Positions 10,888 through 23,183 of a DNA stretch of 64,000 bases are shown here, in pieces. How positions within the stretch are numbered: position 1 is the stretch's first letter; each line of letters begins with the position of its first letter. Origin of the DNA: Phaseolus vulgaris. Taxonomy: Eukaryota > Streptophyta > Magnoliopsida > Fabales > Fabaceae. The position numbers and the translations under genes were made by a program. Location of the stretch: positions 8,228,013 to 8,292,012 of the forward strand of contig NC_023749.2 in assembly GCF_000499845.2 (NCBI RefSeq), given 5' to 3'. Below the pieces are notes generated by a model. That model searched no databases. It saw nothing but the letters and a program-made list of their open reading frames with translations, and was not told the origin of the DNA.

Positions 10888-13800
10888 CTTCATTTCTAGT
10901 CTCAAAAATAAAATATTTGGTGTGTTATATAGTGCATGTTTGTCACTGCTTGTATTGTCTCTTCGTTATTATTAATTTCTATAAGGTCTGCTCACTATTA
11001 TCATAATGAAAAATAGTAAGATGTAATCAGTATTTTGTTGTTTTGTTGATAGATTTTTCCTCCATCAGATTCAAAATACATACATGTATAAATAATATAC
11101 ATAAGAAATTTAACTATAAAGTTAGACGTATGTATTGAATGGAAACTAGAGACATGAATAATATATAAGAAATATTATTCTAATTTATTATTTTAAAGTT
11201 TTGAATTGAATGTGGAGTGTTTGGTAGGAATTGAAAGTTATGTACTGTGAAAAAGTGTTGAAGTATTGAAATCACACATTTATTGTCTTTAAAATTTTAA
11301 ATTAGAATTGATATAATTTTTTTTATATGGATTCAGTTATAAGCGATATTTTCATCATTTAGAAGCTAATAATTACAATTCTCATTTTTAAAATGCAACT
11401 CTTTTAACTTAAAAAGTGTATCCCAAAACACATATTTTTCTCAAATGTTCAAAGCTGTAATATGTTTTTGTAATTATATAAAAAAAAGTGAGTCTATATA
11501 ATATGTCTCCTTGTTTTTTACTGTAAGTTTTCTCTCTCCTTAATTACTGGTGTTCGATCGGGATTGACATAAAAAATGTACCCTGATGATCAAGTAAATA
11601 CTATGTGTTAATAGTGTATAGTGAAACTGATTGAAGCGTACCTTACACCTCTTTAAAAGGTTTATTTATAGTTTTTAGTCATAGACCTTTGTTGTAATGG
11701 ACCGAATCAGTAGCTAAATTCCTAGCATGATCCCTGATTTATAGGGAGGTATGTTGGTGTATTTGGAGAATATTTGTAATAAATCAATATCTTCTACTAA
11801 CTTAGTGTTGATTGATTTTTTAGGAGTGTTATCCGAATTTGAGTCGAAATGATCATGATTTATTGAGAATTTCCATATTCGTCATTGTTATCATTTATTG
11901 AGCACCTTTAATACGTATTAAAGTGGTCGGTTTGTCATCGAAACCAAATTATTAGCTCATCCAGTACTCACCAATACAATTTCTTTAATCGTCTTTTCTT
12001 TTATATTATTTGTCAACCCCGTATGCAAAACTTAACAAATAATATCATAAAATAACAATTACATAATTTGTGTAAAAAATAATTTAATATAAAAATGGAA
12101 TTAATGTCAATCGAAATGATGAGATTATTTTAGTTTAATTAGTCGTCTAAAACTGAAACTATAAATATTCTGAAGAAAAATAGTTTATGATCTATAAAGA
12201 TTATACTTGTCTCCTAAAAAGAACAAGTATTTTCTAAAAGCAGAAAATGAAGTGAAGTGAGAATTTGGGAACTAGAAAAATAAAGTAGTATTGTTGGGAC
12301 ATGTCACTATCTTGGAGAGCATGGTGAAGTAATATGAAAACTTTCGTTTTCATGTTCAGTGCTGACCAAAGAAAAAAGAGTGTAGATTCTGATGATAATG
12401 TTATGATTTTATTTATCGATAAAAAAATAACAAGTAAATATGTGACATTTTAGGAATATTTTAATTTGATTACAGAACACAAATTATGTATATGTATATA
12501 TAATCTAAAGAACAACAAATATATCGATACTTATATTAATTAATAGTGACCCAAAAGTTTATCTTTAACACAACATGAGAAAAAACAATGTTAAGTTGTG
12601 CATATATAAAAAATAAAATAAATAAGATGATAATGTTATGTATATATGTAGTGTTTTAGCTCCAACCAATTAGGTTAAGTTGTATATGTTATGATGAGAT
12701 GAGTGGTTGAAAAGGTTATGTGAGTGAGTGAGTGAGGTGTGAAGTGTTGTGTTAAAGAGTTAAAGTGGAGTTGGAGGATTAATTCCACTAGTGTAGTGTG
12801 GGTTAGTCTCTATCACTCTCTCTAATATCCTTCACCTAATTTATAATATGTTATTTTTATTTTAAAAGCTACAAATAAAATGATTTTATTTTTTTTATGA
12901 TGATGTAATAATTACAAATTATTTACTAATCTTTGTTAAGGAGACAAACTTTACATACTACCAAGACTGAAAATTTGAATCTTATGACACATTAATCAAC
13001 ATCTTTTTTTTATCACTATTCTTCTCATTTTCTCTTTGTTTTTTTAGTTTTACATTTGTTTTGACCTTGTTAGTTTTGGTAATATTCCATGTGATTTTAG
13101 TCTTGAAGTACACATTCAAATTTAGAAAAAACAAAACAAACTCTATTTTTTACATGGTCCCACAATCCTAATTCATCTCATTTAGATGAATAAGACATAA
13201 ATGTTTACAGAAAAACTAAAGTAAATATAAGAGTTAAAATAGTAGAAGGTGGTAACATCATATTTTGATAATTCAGCAATTCCTACATCTAATTAGGTAA
13301 ACTAGCTTGCTAGGAGGAAGATAGACTTTTTACCTTTTTTGATTCCTAAATTTTTTGCATTTGCATTTGGTGGGTTCTATATATTTATTTCCCTTTCCTT
13401 AATGAGGAATATGTCCTAATCCTACAATGTTTCTTAATATATTGTGATTAAGCTTCAACAAAACATACTTATTTCACACTCAAATATATGTTTGACTTAA
13501 CATTTCTTTAATTTATTTTTCAAATCTCTTCTTGCTTCTTGCTTCATGTTTCCCACTACTTCTACTCAACTAAAATATGTAACCATTTTTTTGAACACAT
13601 TTTTCCTAGTGGTGGAAACATATTGAAAATCATAAAACATAATATATAAATTTTATCACTTTTATTTCGTAAATTAATTTGAAAAGGGGTTAAGAATGTG
13701 TTAATGAGTTTGATGCTTATATATTAATTTGCTATTCTAAGAATATGAAGTCCTTAGCCCTGTAGAACCTTAAGCTGCTGCTAAAATGCATTTTATTTCT

Positions 13801-14960
13801 CTCTCTTAAATTTAATGAATCTTTTATTGGCACATGTAGCTTAATTTAATTGGAAGCTTAATTTAATTGGAATTATGATGGCAATTATAGTGAGAAAAAT
13901 ACTTTCGTTGGTGATAATTTGGGCTTAGTTTGCATACTTAATAATTAAATAAGAGTATGATAAAATATATATTATCCTAAAAGATAAAAATAGAATGGTC
14001 GGTTGCTTCGTAATATAAGATCTATTTATTTAGAAAAGGAACAAAAAAGTTAGAACTTTAGTTACCTAAAAAGTTTTTTTTAAAAAAATCAATCAGATAT
14101 ATCTTAATTATAGTGTTGATAGAATATTTGTTCAAGTCTCCTTGAATAACATCATTAGGGTCAATTACCGCATTCAAAGTATTGTCCGTTTTAAAGATCG
14201 GTGTTTCATCACGGTTTTGTCCTTAAAAGACGCATCGGTGGGTTGAGGGAAAATGAAATATATAAACTGCCTTAAACTTTACTCCGAACGATGTAGGACT
14301 ATATTGACAAATGGGAACAATATTATTATTATTATTATTTTAAAAAATGAATAATATTTATGTTGATAGAATTAGTAACCAAGTGGATTAGTTTGTTTTG
14401 TAATCTTTACATTGAAACATTTTCTAGTATGTATTTGTTGATAGGCATACTGACAAGGCCTTTAGAAAGACTTTTATACAAAGTTAGGCCAAACATTTAA
14501 ATAAACCTAATTAGACCTAAAAAGAAGGTTACAATAATTATTCTTGTCAGACTCAAACCATGCAAAACATTAGCGTAATCTACCTTATTTCCGTGCCAAT
14601 TATTTATTTATTCTAATTATTCAAATATCATAATTTATAATTTGTATGATTTTTCTTCTTTATATTTTAGTTGCACCAAAAGAATGATTCCTTTATTAAA
14701 AGTTTTATGAACTATTAAGACAACGTCATTAGCTATATTTTTTTAGCCAATCAATTTTTGGATAGCATTCTTAAGACCAGAAAAACCTTTGCCAACCACT
14801 TTTATATTCATAACTTAGTTTTATTTATTTATTACACAATATAAGAAGCTATTTATTGTAGAATATATGTGTATCACATCACTTGTTGGATTTTATAATA
14901 ATTTTTACTTCAATGTAAAATTTCATATAATTTTTTTGGTTGTTGATATAAATATATAAT
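10439..14960. other. Intergenic with microsatellites and an LTR relic
   Basis: No gene. An (AT)n tract lies at about 10840-10884, an (ATT)n tract at 14320-14339, and a 17-bp tandem duplication at 13838-13871. A probable degenerate LTR at 11530-11990 is listed separately. Confidence 0.5.
11530..11990 (-). mobile_element. Possible degenerate LTR relic
   Basis: The minus strand holds ACTATAAATAAACC (near 11662-11675) followed by GTAAGGTACG and CACTATAC. A second locus near 38.65-38.98 kb has the same arrangement (CACTATAAATAAAC, GTAAGGTAC, CACTATAC). The shared TATA box and downstream blocks suggest two old copies of one LTR family. Borders are not visible. Confidence 0.35.
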
Positions 14961-15823
14961 AAAAAATTATTAAATAAAAATTAATTTTAAAGACCAAAAT
15001 AATTATTTGTTATATTGACTAAATTATAGATATTTTATAAATTAAAAAATTTATTGTTATTGAAAATAGTTTTTATTATTAATAAAAATTTATAAAATAG
15101 TTTTTAAATTGGTATCTAATCATTGACTACCAAGGTTTTAGCTACTAACTATTTTATATTCTAAATTAGTCTCTGTTAGTTTTTAAGAGACTAATTTAAT
15201 CTGAAATATTAGTAACTAAAAACTTGGTAACTAATTTAGACATCAATTTAGAAAACACTTTATAATTTTTTTATTAATAATAGAAACCACTTAGGTTCGT
15301 GTTGAGGCGAAGAGCGCTAGGTTCGTGTTGAGGCGAAGAGCGCTAGGTTCGTGTGGAGGCAGAGAGCGCGGGTTCGTGAGAGCGTTAGGGTTAGGGTTCA
15401 TGTGAGGCAAAGAGAGGGACGAGAGTGATGAGTGTTAGGAGTTAGGGTTTTTCCAAACTGAAATTCAAAAAAAATTTATTTTCTTAAGTTTTCAAAAAGA
15501 AAATCAATTTTCAAGTGAAAATCTGAAGGATTTTTAAATCAAGTTAAAAATGTAAATATAGGAATAAAGGAATAAAAAGTTTTATCTGAAAGAAAATTAT
15601 AACAGTTAAAAAGTTTATATTAATGAAATGACGTATTATGCTGAAATTTGTGGCGGTTATTAATAACCGCCATATTAAAACCACCATTTTTTACACATTT
15701 TTTTGTAGTGTTTAGATATCAATAAACTTTTACTATATAAAATAGTATATAATTTAGTCAATATAGTGACTAATTATTTTTTATCTCTAAATTTAGTTGT
15801 TATTTAATGATTTTCTTGTATTG
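14961..15823. mobile_element. Foldback MITE, copy E, carrying a nested element
   Basis: The left half (14961-15287) and right half (15711-15823, ending 'gattttcttgtattg') are the family body split at the 'aataatagaaac/tttagata' position by the GC-richer segment 15288-15710. Copy F starts two bases after its end, so the two MITEs lie head to tail. Confidence 0.65.
15288..15710. mobile_element. GC-richer insert with 26-bp tandem repeats and a 20-bp palindrome
   Basis: It begins with three units of a 26-bp repeat (15292-about 15368; core 'taggttcgtg' and 'gaagagcgc'), followed by 'gttagggttaggg'. Further on is a perfect palindrome GGCGGTTATTAATAACCGCC (about 15652-15671). The right end is 'ttttttgtagtg', a CACTA-like terminus; no matching left terminus survives. 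It is probably a truncated non-autonomous DNA element nested in a MITE. Confidence 0.55.
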
Positions 15824-15825
15824 AT

Positions 15826-16190
15826 CACTACAAAAAAAAATCATTAAATATAAACTAATTTTAGAGACAAAAAATAATTAGTTATTATATTGAATAGATT
15901 AGATATTATTTTATAAACTAAAAAAATATTGGTGTCTAAAATAGTTTCTAAATTTATGAACTAGTTTTTAACAAATATTTAATTAACTAATTGGTATCTA
16001 ATTAGCTACCAGCATTTTTAACTACCAACTTTAGAATTTAAATAATTGAAAATTAAAACCTTAGTAACTAATTAGATGTCGATTTAGAAACTATTTATCA
16101 ATAATAGAAACTAAATTAGATACCAATAATTTTTTTAATTTCTAAAATAGTATCTAAATTAGTAAATATAATAATTAATTAGTTTTGGAT
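15826..16190. mobile_element. Foldback MITE, copy F
   Basis: The left end CACTACAAAAAAAAATCATT is followed by the family body in the usual order. The right end has decayed after 'aattaattagttttgg', so the right border is approximate. Confidence 0.65.
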
Positions 16191-17277
16191 ATATTTTTAA
16201 GATAATTTTTTTATGATTCAGAGTTTTATTTAAGATTCTGGTTTTTAATTTTACGTGATGTCAATATATTCTAATGAAGATGTGTTAATGTTATCACTTA
16301 TAATAATGTTCTAACTAAAATATACAACTTTATCTAACTACAAAAGAAATAAGATTGCAAAAGTGTGACAAAGAATTTTTTTACTACTTATTAATTGAGT
16401 TGGTTATAAGCTCATGACTTTTTTTCTCATTCAAATTTTCAGTCTCTCTCCCTATTGTTTCAATTAATGCTTTCCCATAAAGTGTTCTGAATGGGGCATA
16501 TATACTTTTACTTAAGGCATAATCTCAATTTAAATTGTTTCATAGCAAAACTGTAAGTGTTGAGTGAAGTCAAATTGAAAGAAAATATTTAAAATAAACA
16601 CATTAAAAACATATTACTTTAATTAAGAATTAAATGACCATGTCACTGTACCAAAACAAAGTGTATCATAAGATGCTTTTAACCTTATATCAAAAGTTTA
16701 AGTCTATCCCTAACTCTTATAAATATCACCAACAACATTTCATTATTAAAATCCTAAACAGACCTTTTTAAAAAATATTTTTATAGGTATACTTTTAATA
16801 CTTTTCAATTTCCCTTAAAAGTACAAGTCCCATTAATATAAAATAATACACCTTTTACATTAGATATTAAGTGTAGCTGATGAAAATTAATTTTTATAAA
16901 CTTGATGTAAGAAATACTTACATAATTAATAACTAATATAAAAACCTAAAATGATGGATATAAAATGTGCTATTATAATAGTAGTGGTGTAGATTACTTT
17001 TTCAACTGCTCTTTTGATTAGTACATAGATTAATGGGAAATAATGTCATATTTGCCACCTACTTGTGGACAATTAAGTCAATGATCTGATTAAAGTGACC
17101 AGTAATTAACATTTTATTATAAAAATTTAGGAACACTCGCATGAGAATGGCATGCTTCAAATCTTTCTCTAACTTATACTAATAATTTTTTTATCAGTAA
17201 AAAAAAAAATTAAAAAAATACTTTAAAAGTTTTTTTTATTCAGGTTGGAACTTATATAAAACAATATACATACATTA
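16191..17277. other. AT-rich intergenic
   Basis: No gene or identifiable repeat apart from poly(A/T) tracts. Confidence 0.5.
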
Positions 17278-17649
17278 TTAAAAAAATCATCAAATTAAAA
17301 TTAATTTTAGAAAAAAATAACTAATTACTATATTGAATAAATTAAATATTATTTTAAAGATTAAAAATATTATTGATATCTAAATTATTTTCTATTAATT
17401 GTAAATAATTTTTAAATTAATATATAATTAACTACTAATATTTTAACTATCAATTTTTAATTCTAAAATTGATAACTAAAATCTTAATAACTGATTAGAT
17501 ACAAATTTAAAAATTATTTATTAATAATATAAATTAATTTAGATATTAATAATTTTTTAATCTATATAATAATATTTAATTTAATTAATATAAAATTAAT
17601 TATTTTTTATCTTTAAATTTAATTTTTATTTAATAATTTTCCTGTAGTA
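17278..17649. mobile_element. Foldback MITE, copy G (diverged)
   Basis: Family body recognisable ('aaaaaataactaattactatattg', 'ttgataactaaaatcttaataactgattag', 'gatattaataatttttta') and the right end reads 'taataattttcctgtagta'. It is more AT-shifted than the other copies, suggesting greater age. Confidence 0.55.
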
Positions 17650-18063
17650 AAGATATAATTTGTTAGTTTTCTATTATAAACCTATGGTATTTTTGTCCAT
17701 TTCACTCACTAATAAAGCTAGTTAATATTTGGGTGCTTAAAATATTGGCATTATATTAAAGCTAGTTAATATGTGAAATTGTAAAAATAATTATTTTTTT
17801 AATCTAAAATCTATATATGTTAACGTATACAGTTGATGTTATAAAAGACCTTTTTTATATAAAAAGTATATTTTAATTTTTTTTAAGAATGTAATTATTT
17901 CTTGAAAAATTTTATAATTAAAATTTTATAATTTAATTTTGAAGAACTCGTAAAATATCAAATGAGATTTAAAAGGATTTTATGAATTTAAGGAATTTAA
18001 AGTATTTTATGCATTTGAATTTTTTTCTATAAATATTTATATTTTTATTATGAAGTACATATT

Positions 18064-18278
18064 ATAAGAAAATCACTAAATAAAATTTAATTTTAAAAAA
18101 TTTAAATAATTAATAATTGAATCGTAATTAGTTAATTAGATACCAATTTAAAAATTATTTATCAATAATAAAAAAAATTTAGATATCAATAATTTTTTGT
18201 CTGAAAAATAGTGTCTAGTTAATATAGAAACTAATTATTTTTTGTTTATAAAGTTAATTTTTACTTAATAATTTTTTA
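18064..18278. mobile_element. Foldback MITE, copy H (internally deleted)
   Basis: The left end 'tataagaaaatcactaaataaa' and right half ('gttaattagataccaattt', 'ttagatatcaataattttttg', 'actaattattttttg') are present. Much of the left half is missing. A further truncated left arm lies at about 18420-18537, just before the LINE fragment. Confidence 0.5.
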
Positions 18279-18537
18279 AAAACAATATTTTATTATTATG
18301 TAAATACAAGTGAATAAAAATTAATTTTATAATTATAATTAATGTTGATATCAATGATCACAGTCACTTAAAATAAATAAAAAGTTGCTTATTAAAAATT
18401 ATAAACAATTCTATCGTTAGGTTAAAAACATGATAAAAAATAATTAGTTACTATATTATTAAATTAAATATTATTTTATAAATTAAAAAATTATTGATAT
18501 TTAAATTATTTTTTATTATTAATAAAAAATTATAAAG

Positions 18538-18817
18538 TTGAAGAAACAATGTCATTGGGTTAATTATAATGCATTTAATGAGTTGTGGAACTTAAAGGTA
18601 CTGCCATGTGCACAATACTTTGATTGGAAATCATTATTGAATAGGATATCAACCAAGGAAAGTATCAGCAAGAGAGGAGTAATTTTAGATGATACATCAT
18701 ATGCCTTATGTTGGAGGGAGAATGAAATTGTCACACATCTTTCATAACTTACCGAATAGTAACCAAAGTATGGAATCAATGCAGCAAGTGGCTAGGTGTT
18801 AGTACGGTTCACCATAA
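18538..18817 (+). pseudogene. LINE fragment (zinc-binding region after RT)
   Basis: The open frame reads FNELWNLKVLPCAQYFDWKS, NRISTKES, a RGV motif, LCWRENEIVTHL and, after a stop in a shifted frame, KVWNQCSKWLGVS. This follows the FW-K--P---F-W, RL-T, L-RRG, C--C, E---HLF order of the zf-RVT domain of plant LINEs. It is interrupted at 18818 by a SIRE-like LTR and does not resume recognisably. Confidence 0.6.
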
Positions 18818-19790
18818 TGTTGAACAAAAGCTTTGATGACTCCAAATCTTGAAGAATTGTGTAAAGTCTTGTTGCTGCTTGTTTAGTTGGGTATTTTGTA
18901 GTGTTTGAATTTGTAATCCACTTCAAGAATTGATTCAAGGCCATTTGATCTTGAAACCTTTTAAAAAGATAAGTTTTCAAAGTTAAGTGGAAAATCAACC
19001 AGTTGATTTATCGTTTCAATCGGTTGTTTTTACACTTAGAAGTTTTTGAAAGAGTTTGAAACAATTTGACTTTGGTTAACTTTGTTGTCAAACCAATTCA
19101 ATCAGTTGTTTCGATAAATCAACCGATTGATTTTTGAAATTTCTTGACAAAGTTTTGTTAAGTCTGTTAAATTTGTTTTGGCTGGTTTTCAAACTACTTT
19201 AACTTCTGTTTTTAACGATTTTAACGACTACTTGGAGTCTATAAAAAGGGTTTTATACTCCTAGCTGAAAATACAATTACAAGAGATTCATATTGCATTT
19301 TTGAAATTTGTTTTCCAAGATTGCCTAAGGTTTTGGACTTTTCTTCAAGAGGAATAAGACTGACGTGTGTTAAGTCATTTTTTCAATTCTATGAATTGAT
19401 CCAGGTGTACTCTTTCCTCTTCTTTTAATCTTTGTATTTCTGTAAGGTTGTATAGTACAGATCAAGAGGGTAATCTGATATGTGTAGTGTTTGCAAAGAG
19501 AAGGTTGTGTTCTTGAAGGGATCAAGAACATCTCTTTGTTGTGTGTGTTATAAATCAAAGGTGTTTGATTTGTTAGTGAAATTCCCAAGTGTTTATGGGG
19601 ACTAGATGTAACTTTTTGTTAAGAGTAAACCAATATAAACCTGCTATGTTGATTTATCTTCCCCTTATCTCATTTAAATCTGTTTAATCTTTGTTTTTAT
19701 ACACTGCTGATAAAAACAATAGGTTGAATAAAAGAAACAACCGATTGATTTCCTGGAATCATGTTAAAAACATGTTTGATTTTCTGAAAA
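18818..19790 (+). mobile_element. SIRE-like copia LTR (solo or fragment)
   Basis: Begins TGTTGAACAAAAGC and shares several blocks with the reverse LTR ending at 8200. A TATA box 'tctataaaaaggg' lies near 19238-19250. Repeated 'aatcaaccgattgattt'-type words, both before and after the TATA box, resemble legume SIRE/Maximus LTRs. The 3' border is not certain and no internal copia coding sequence follows. Confidence 0.55.
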
Positions 19791-20604
19791 CAAGTTAAAA
19801 ATCGATTGATTTACATTAATTTCTTTGTAAATAATTTGACTCATTGAAGTATTGTTGATATTCGATTTATTTTGTTAGGTATTAAACTTTCTTTGATTAG
19901 AATATTAAAGTTTGATTCAATTGTATTGTTCTTCCTTGCATTTGTCCAAAAAGTAATATCAATAACTACAACCAAACAAATAGGTCCAAAAAAAAAAAAT
20001 ACAAAAAAAAAGTTGTAAATGTGGCGGACTAGTGGAACTTAAAGGTAATTTAGATATGCATCCAAATTTAATGATAATGCCAACTCACCCTATGATGGGA
20101 TGAGTTACTAATTTCAACTCATATAACCTTGGTGGGTCAGTCTAGCTCACCTCGCTTTTAGCTAGTCAATGGTGGATCGAACCAAAATGGGTCGGACTAA
20201 CCCATTTTGTTACCCCTAATTTTGGGAACCAATTCTGGTAGCCAACCATTATGCCAATTGTGTTTTTTGGTTAGACAATCTATTATATTTTACAGATAAC
20301 CTGTCTCTTCGGAACATCTTTTGTATAAGGGTTAGAACATCTCAAATATTTTATTTTAATATATTTGTTCATTCTTTCTTAAAAAACGCATATTTTTGAA
20401 TTATTATTTAGTTATAAATTATTATTAAAATGAGAAAATTTGTGTAATCGCTCTATCTTTATTTATGAATTATAATTGTTCTCTTTTTTTTTTTCATAAA
20501 ATTACTAATTTTCCAATTTCAATTTGTTTACTATAAGTAAGTTTGAACCATGTTTTGGAAAAAAATATCATGTCAATAGAAAAAAAAAGCGTATGTTCAT
20601 TGAT

Positions 20605-20637
<33 letters not shown>

Positions 20638-22740
20638 CGACAATAAAAAAATTGATAATAGAAGTATAATAGCATAAAACAATTATTTGAATATAGAAAA
20701 ATATTTAAAATTAGAAAATTATTATTATTATTACCACTCTTGATATTTAGAAAAGTCATGACAATAAGTATAGAAAAGTCTCATACATTTGTATGAAGTT
20801 GTTTTATGGTAATGATATCACACAAAAAATACAGAAATTCAATTAAAAAAATTATTTTTTATGATTTTGAATACTACTTTATTCTTTCTAAGTCATTTAA
20901 ATGTTAATGGAATACTATATTGTGGAACTTTGATGGTCTTTATTTATTGAATATTTTTTTAAAAAATATTTAAAATATTAATCGAATACTACAATATTTC
21001 TTAATAAAAATGTCTTCAAAAATATTTTGAAGTTCCAATTAAATACATCTTAAGCATACTTTTTTTTATGTTGTCATTTATTAAAAAATTAGTACGTGAT
21101 ATAAGTTTATTGACATTAACAATATCTATTCAAAAAGTCAGTTTTTTTTCTTTAATTTTTGTTATTTGACAATGAAAAATATTTATCCCCATACTATTTG
21201 GTTTTTATAATAGCAACAATTTTATTTTTTAGTTCTTATATTTAAAAACTGTAAGGAAAATTAGGCTCTGCATTATATTAAGAAGAAAGTAATTTAATGT
21301 TTTAAACTTTTTATATGATTAATAACAAAAGGAGATGTGGAAATACAAGCATAATATTAATATATATATATATATATAAAGAATTGGAAAATAAAAGAGA
21401 AGTTACTATAATTTTTTTTATACTAGTCCAATTTACTTAAATTTAAATCAAATGGATTTTTTTTTTATATCTTTAGATATTCTTTGAATTTATTTTTAGT
21501 TATCAAACATTCTTCATTCATATTTTTAACTTATTTTTTTTAAACAATCTTACTTTTTGAATTTTTCATGGTATATTTTACTTCTAGCATCCCTTCTATA
21601 GACCAATACAAAATTCAATAACTTTCAAATAATCAATGTGAGACATACGCTTATCACGTTTTAACATAATATTTGTGTTTGTTTCTAGCCGACTCTAAAA
21701 TATTTTCTTTTGTAGTAATTATTGTTAGTAAAGACGTTGTAGCTCAATGTAGATTTTGGCGGAAGATGAAGTTTAACCAAAAGAAATTATAAGGTAGGAA
21801 CTCTCCTAAAGTTCTTAAGTCCTATATCTCTTTTTTATGTTACATGTGTTTTCCTTACTTCGTATAATATTTATTAACCCAACCCCATACTACTATATAT
21901 ACATAATGTCCTAATAGAATTATAAAATACAGTTTCACTCTTAAATAAAAAAACAAAATCCATACCTCTTCATCCCATTTTGTTAGGAATTTTACTTGGT
22001 TAGAAATTCAAATATAAGTTTGAATATAATATTTAGTAAAAATGAAAAAAAAAAATTAACAGTATAAAAACAAAAAATACACACTTATTATCTTACATTT
22101 TTAAATTTGAGATCATAGAATTTGGTTGAAAGGCACCTCAATCCCTAATCATTATACTTGGATTAGTACTTTTTTTTCTTCAAACACACGAGAGATTAGA
22201 GAACTAAATTATGAAAGTTGACATGCTTTCGACGTGATGCAATCTGACTTTCCTTGAAGAGGTTAGTGTAAATAGTTGCCCTAAAGGTGTGAACAAAAGA
22301 GAGCGTTGAAACCGATTCTGAAACGTTAACGCCAACCTTTCTTTCTTTCTTTAACTCCTCCATGCTTTCGCTTCTTACTTTCTTTTTTTTCCTTTTTTCA
22401 CTTTACAACTTACTTACTTATCAGTTCCATCAATCTCCTTCTCTAATTCCAACCTAACTTACTACTAAACCCAACTTTAACTCATACACTAAATATTAAT
22501 CACACTCCTACTAATTAAACTCGCCATTAATTGCCAAATAAAAACGATCTTAATTAATCATGCAAGAATAATAATAGAACAAACATCACAACACAAGCCT
22601 TCACATTCCCAACATCATTATACTGAATACAATTTAAGAAAAGTCTGAGTTTTTATTTTAGTTTTTACCGTTATTACAAGAAAAAGAAATAGGTATAAAA
22701 TCGTAGCCTATAGATAATAAAATAAAATATTAGTTCATAA
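19791..22740. other. AT-rich intergenic
   Basis: No gene. (AT)n tracts occur at about 20608-20636 and 21359-21379. A segment around 20085-20220 ('caactcaccctatgatggg', 'gggtcggactaaccc') looks like an old repeat but is unassigned. Confidence 0.5.
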
Positions 22741-23001
22741 AAGTAACACCCTGAGGCTGAGCTACGATGGTGTTATAAAGTAGAAGTGAAACAGAAAGCA
22801 AAAAAGTGTGGTCATGATGAAGGCGTAGAAAGAAGTGCTTAGAGAGGCGCGTGAAAAAGCTGAAAGAAGTTAGTTTTCTTGTTAGTAACACTTCGAAGGT
22901 TGGAAACGCAAGGAAGATTTTGGTGACAGACCACTTGGGTGTAGCTGTTATAAGACGGCTTCAACTTCTCTCTTGCCATTCACTACCAAATTTCACAGCA
23001 C

Positions 23002-23007
<6 letters not shown>

Positions 23008-23034
<27 letters not shown>
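23008..23034. repeat. (AT)n microsatellite upstream of the ZAT gene
   Basis: A run of about 27 bases of alternating A and T, ending about 150 bp before the start codon of the C2H2 gene at 23184 and about 85 bp before its TATA-like box. Confidence 0.85.
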
Positions 23035-23038
<4 letters not shown>

Positions 23039-23119
23039 TATATCCACATAACCACTTCAATTCCATCACTACATCGTAATCACATTTCTCTCTCTTACCT
23101 TAAATGGTATTGTTTTACA

Positions 23120-23127
23120 TATAAAAC
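23120..23127 (+). promoter_or_regulatory. TATA-like box of the ZAT gene
   Basis: 'tataaaac' lies 64 bp upstream of the ATG, which would give a short 5' leader of about 30 nt. No alternative TATA box is obvious apart from the AT microsatellite. Confidence 0.45.
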
Positions 23128-23183
23128 TGCTGTGTTGAGGCTTTGTTTCTCATCACTTGGGTTGTTTCAGTTTGGTGAGAGAT

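Noticed and set aside
10717..11006. Frames containing Ile-Tyr runs
   Set aside because: They are translations of an AT microsatellite. The same applies near 20.6 and 23.0 kb.
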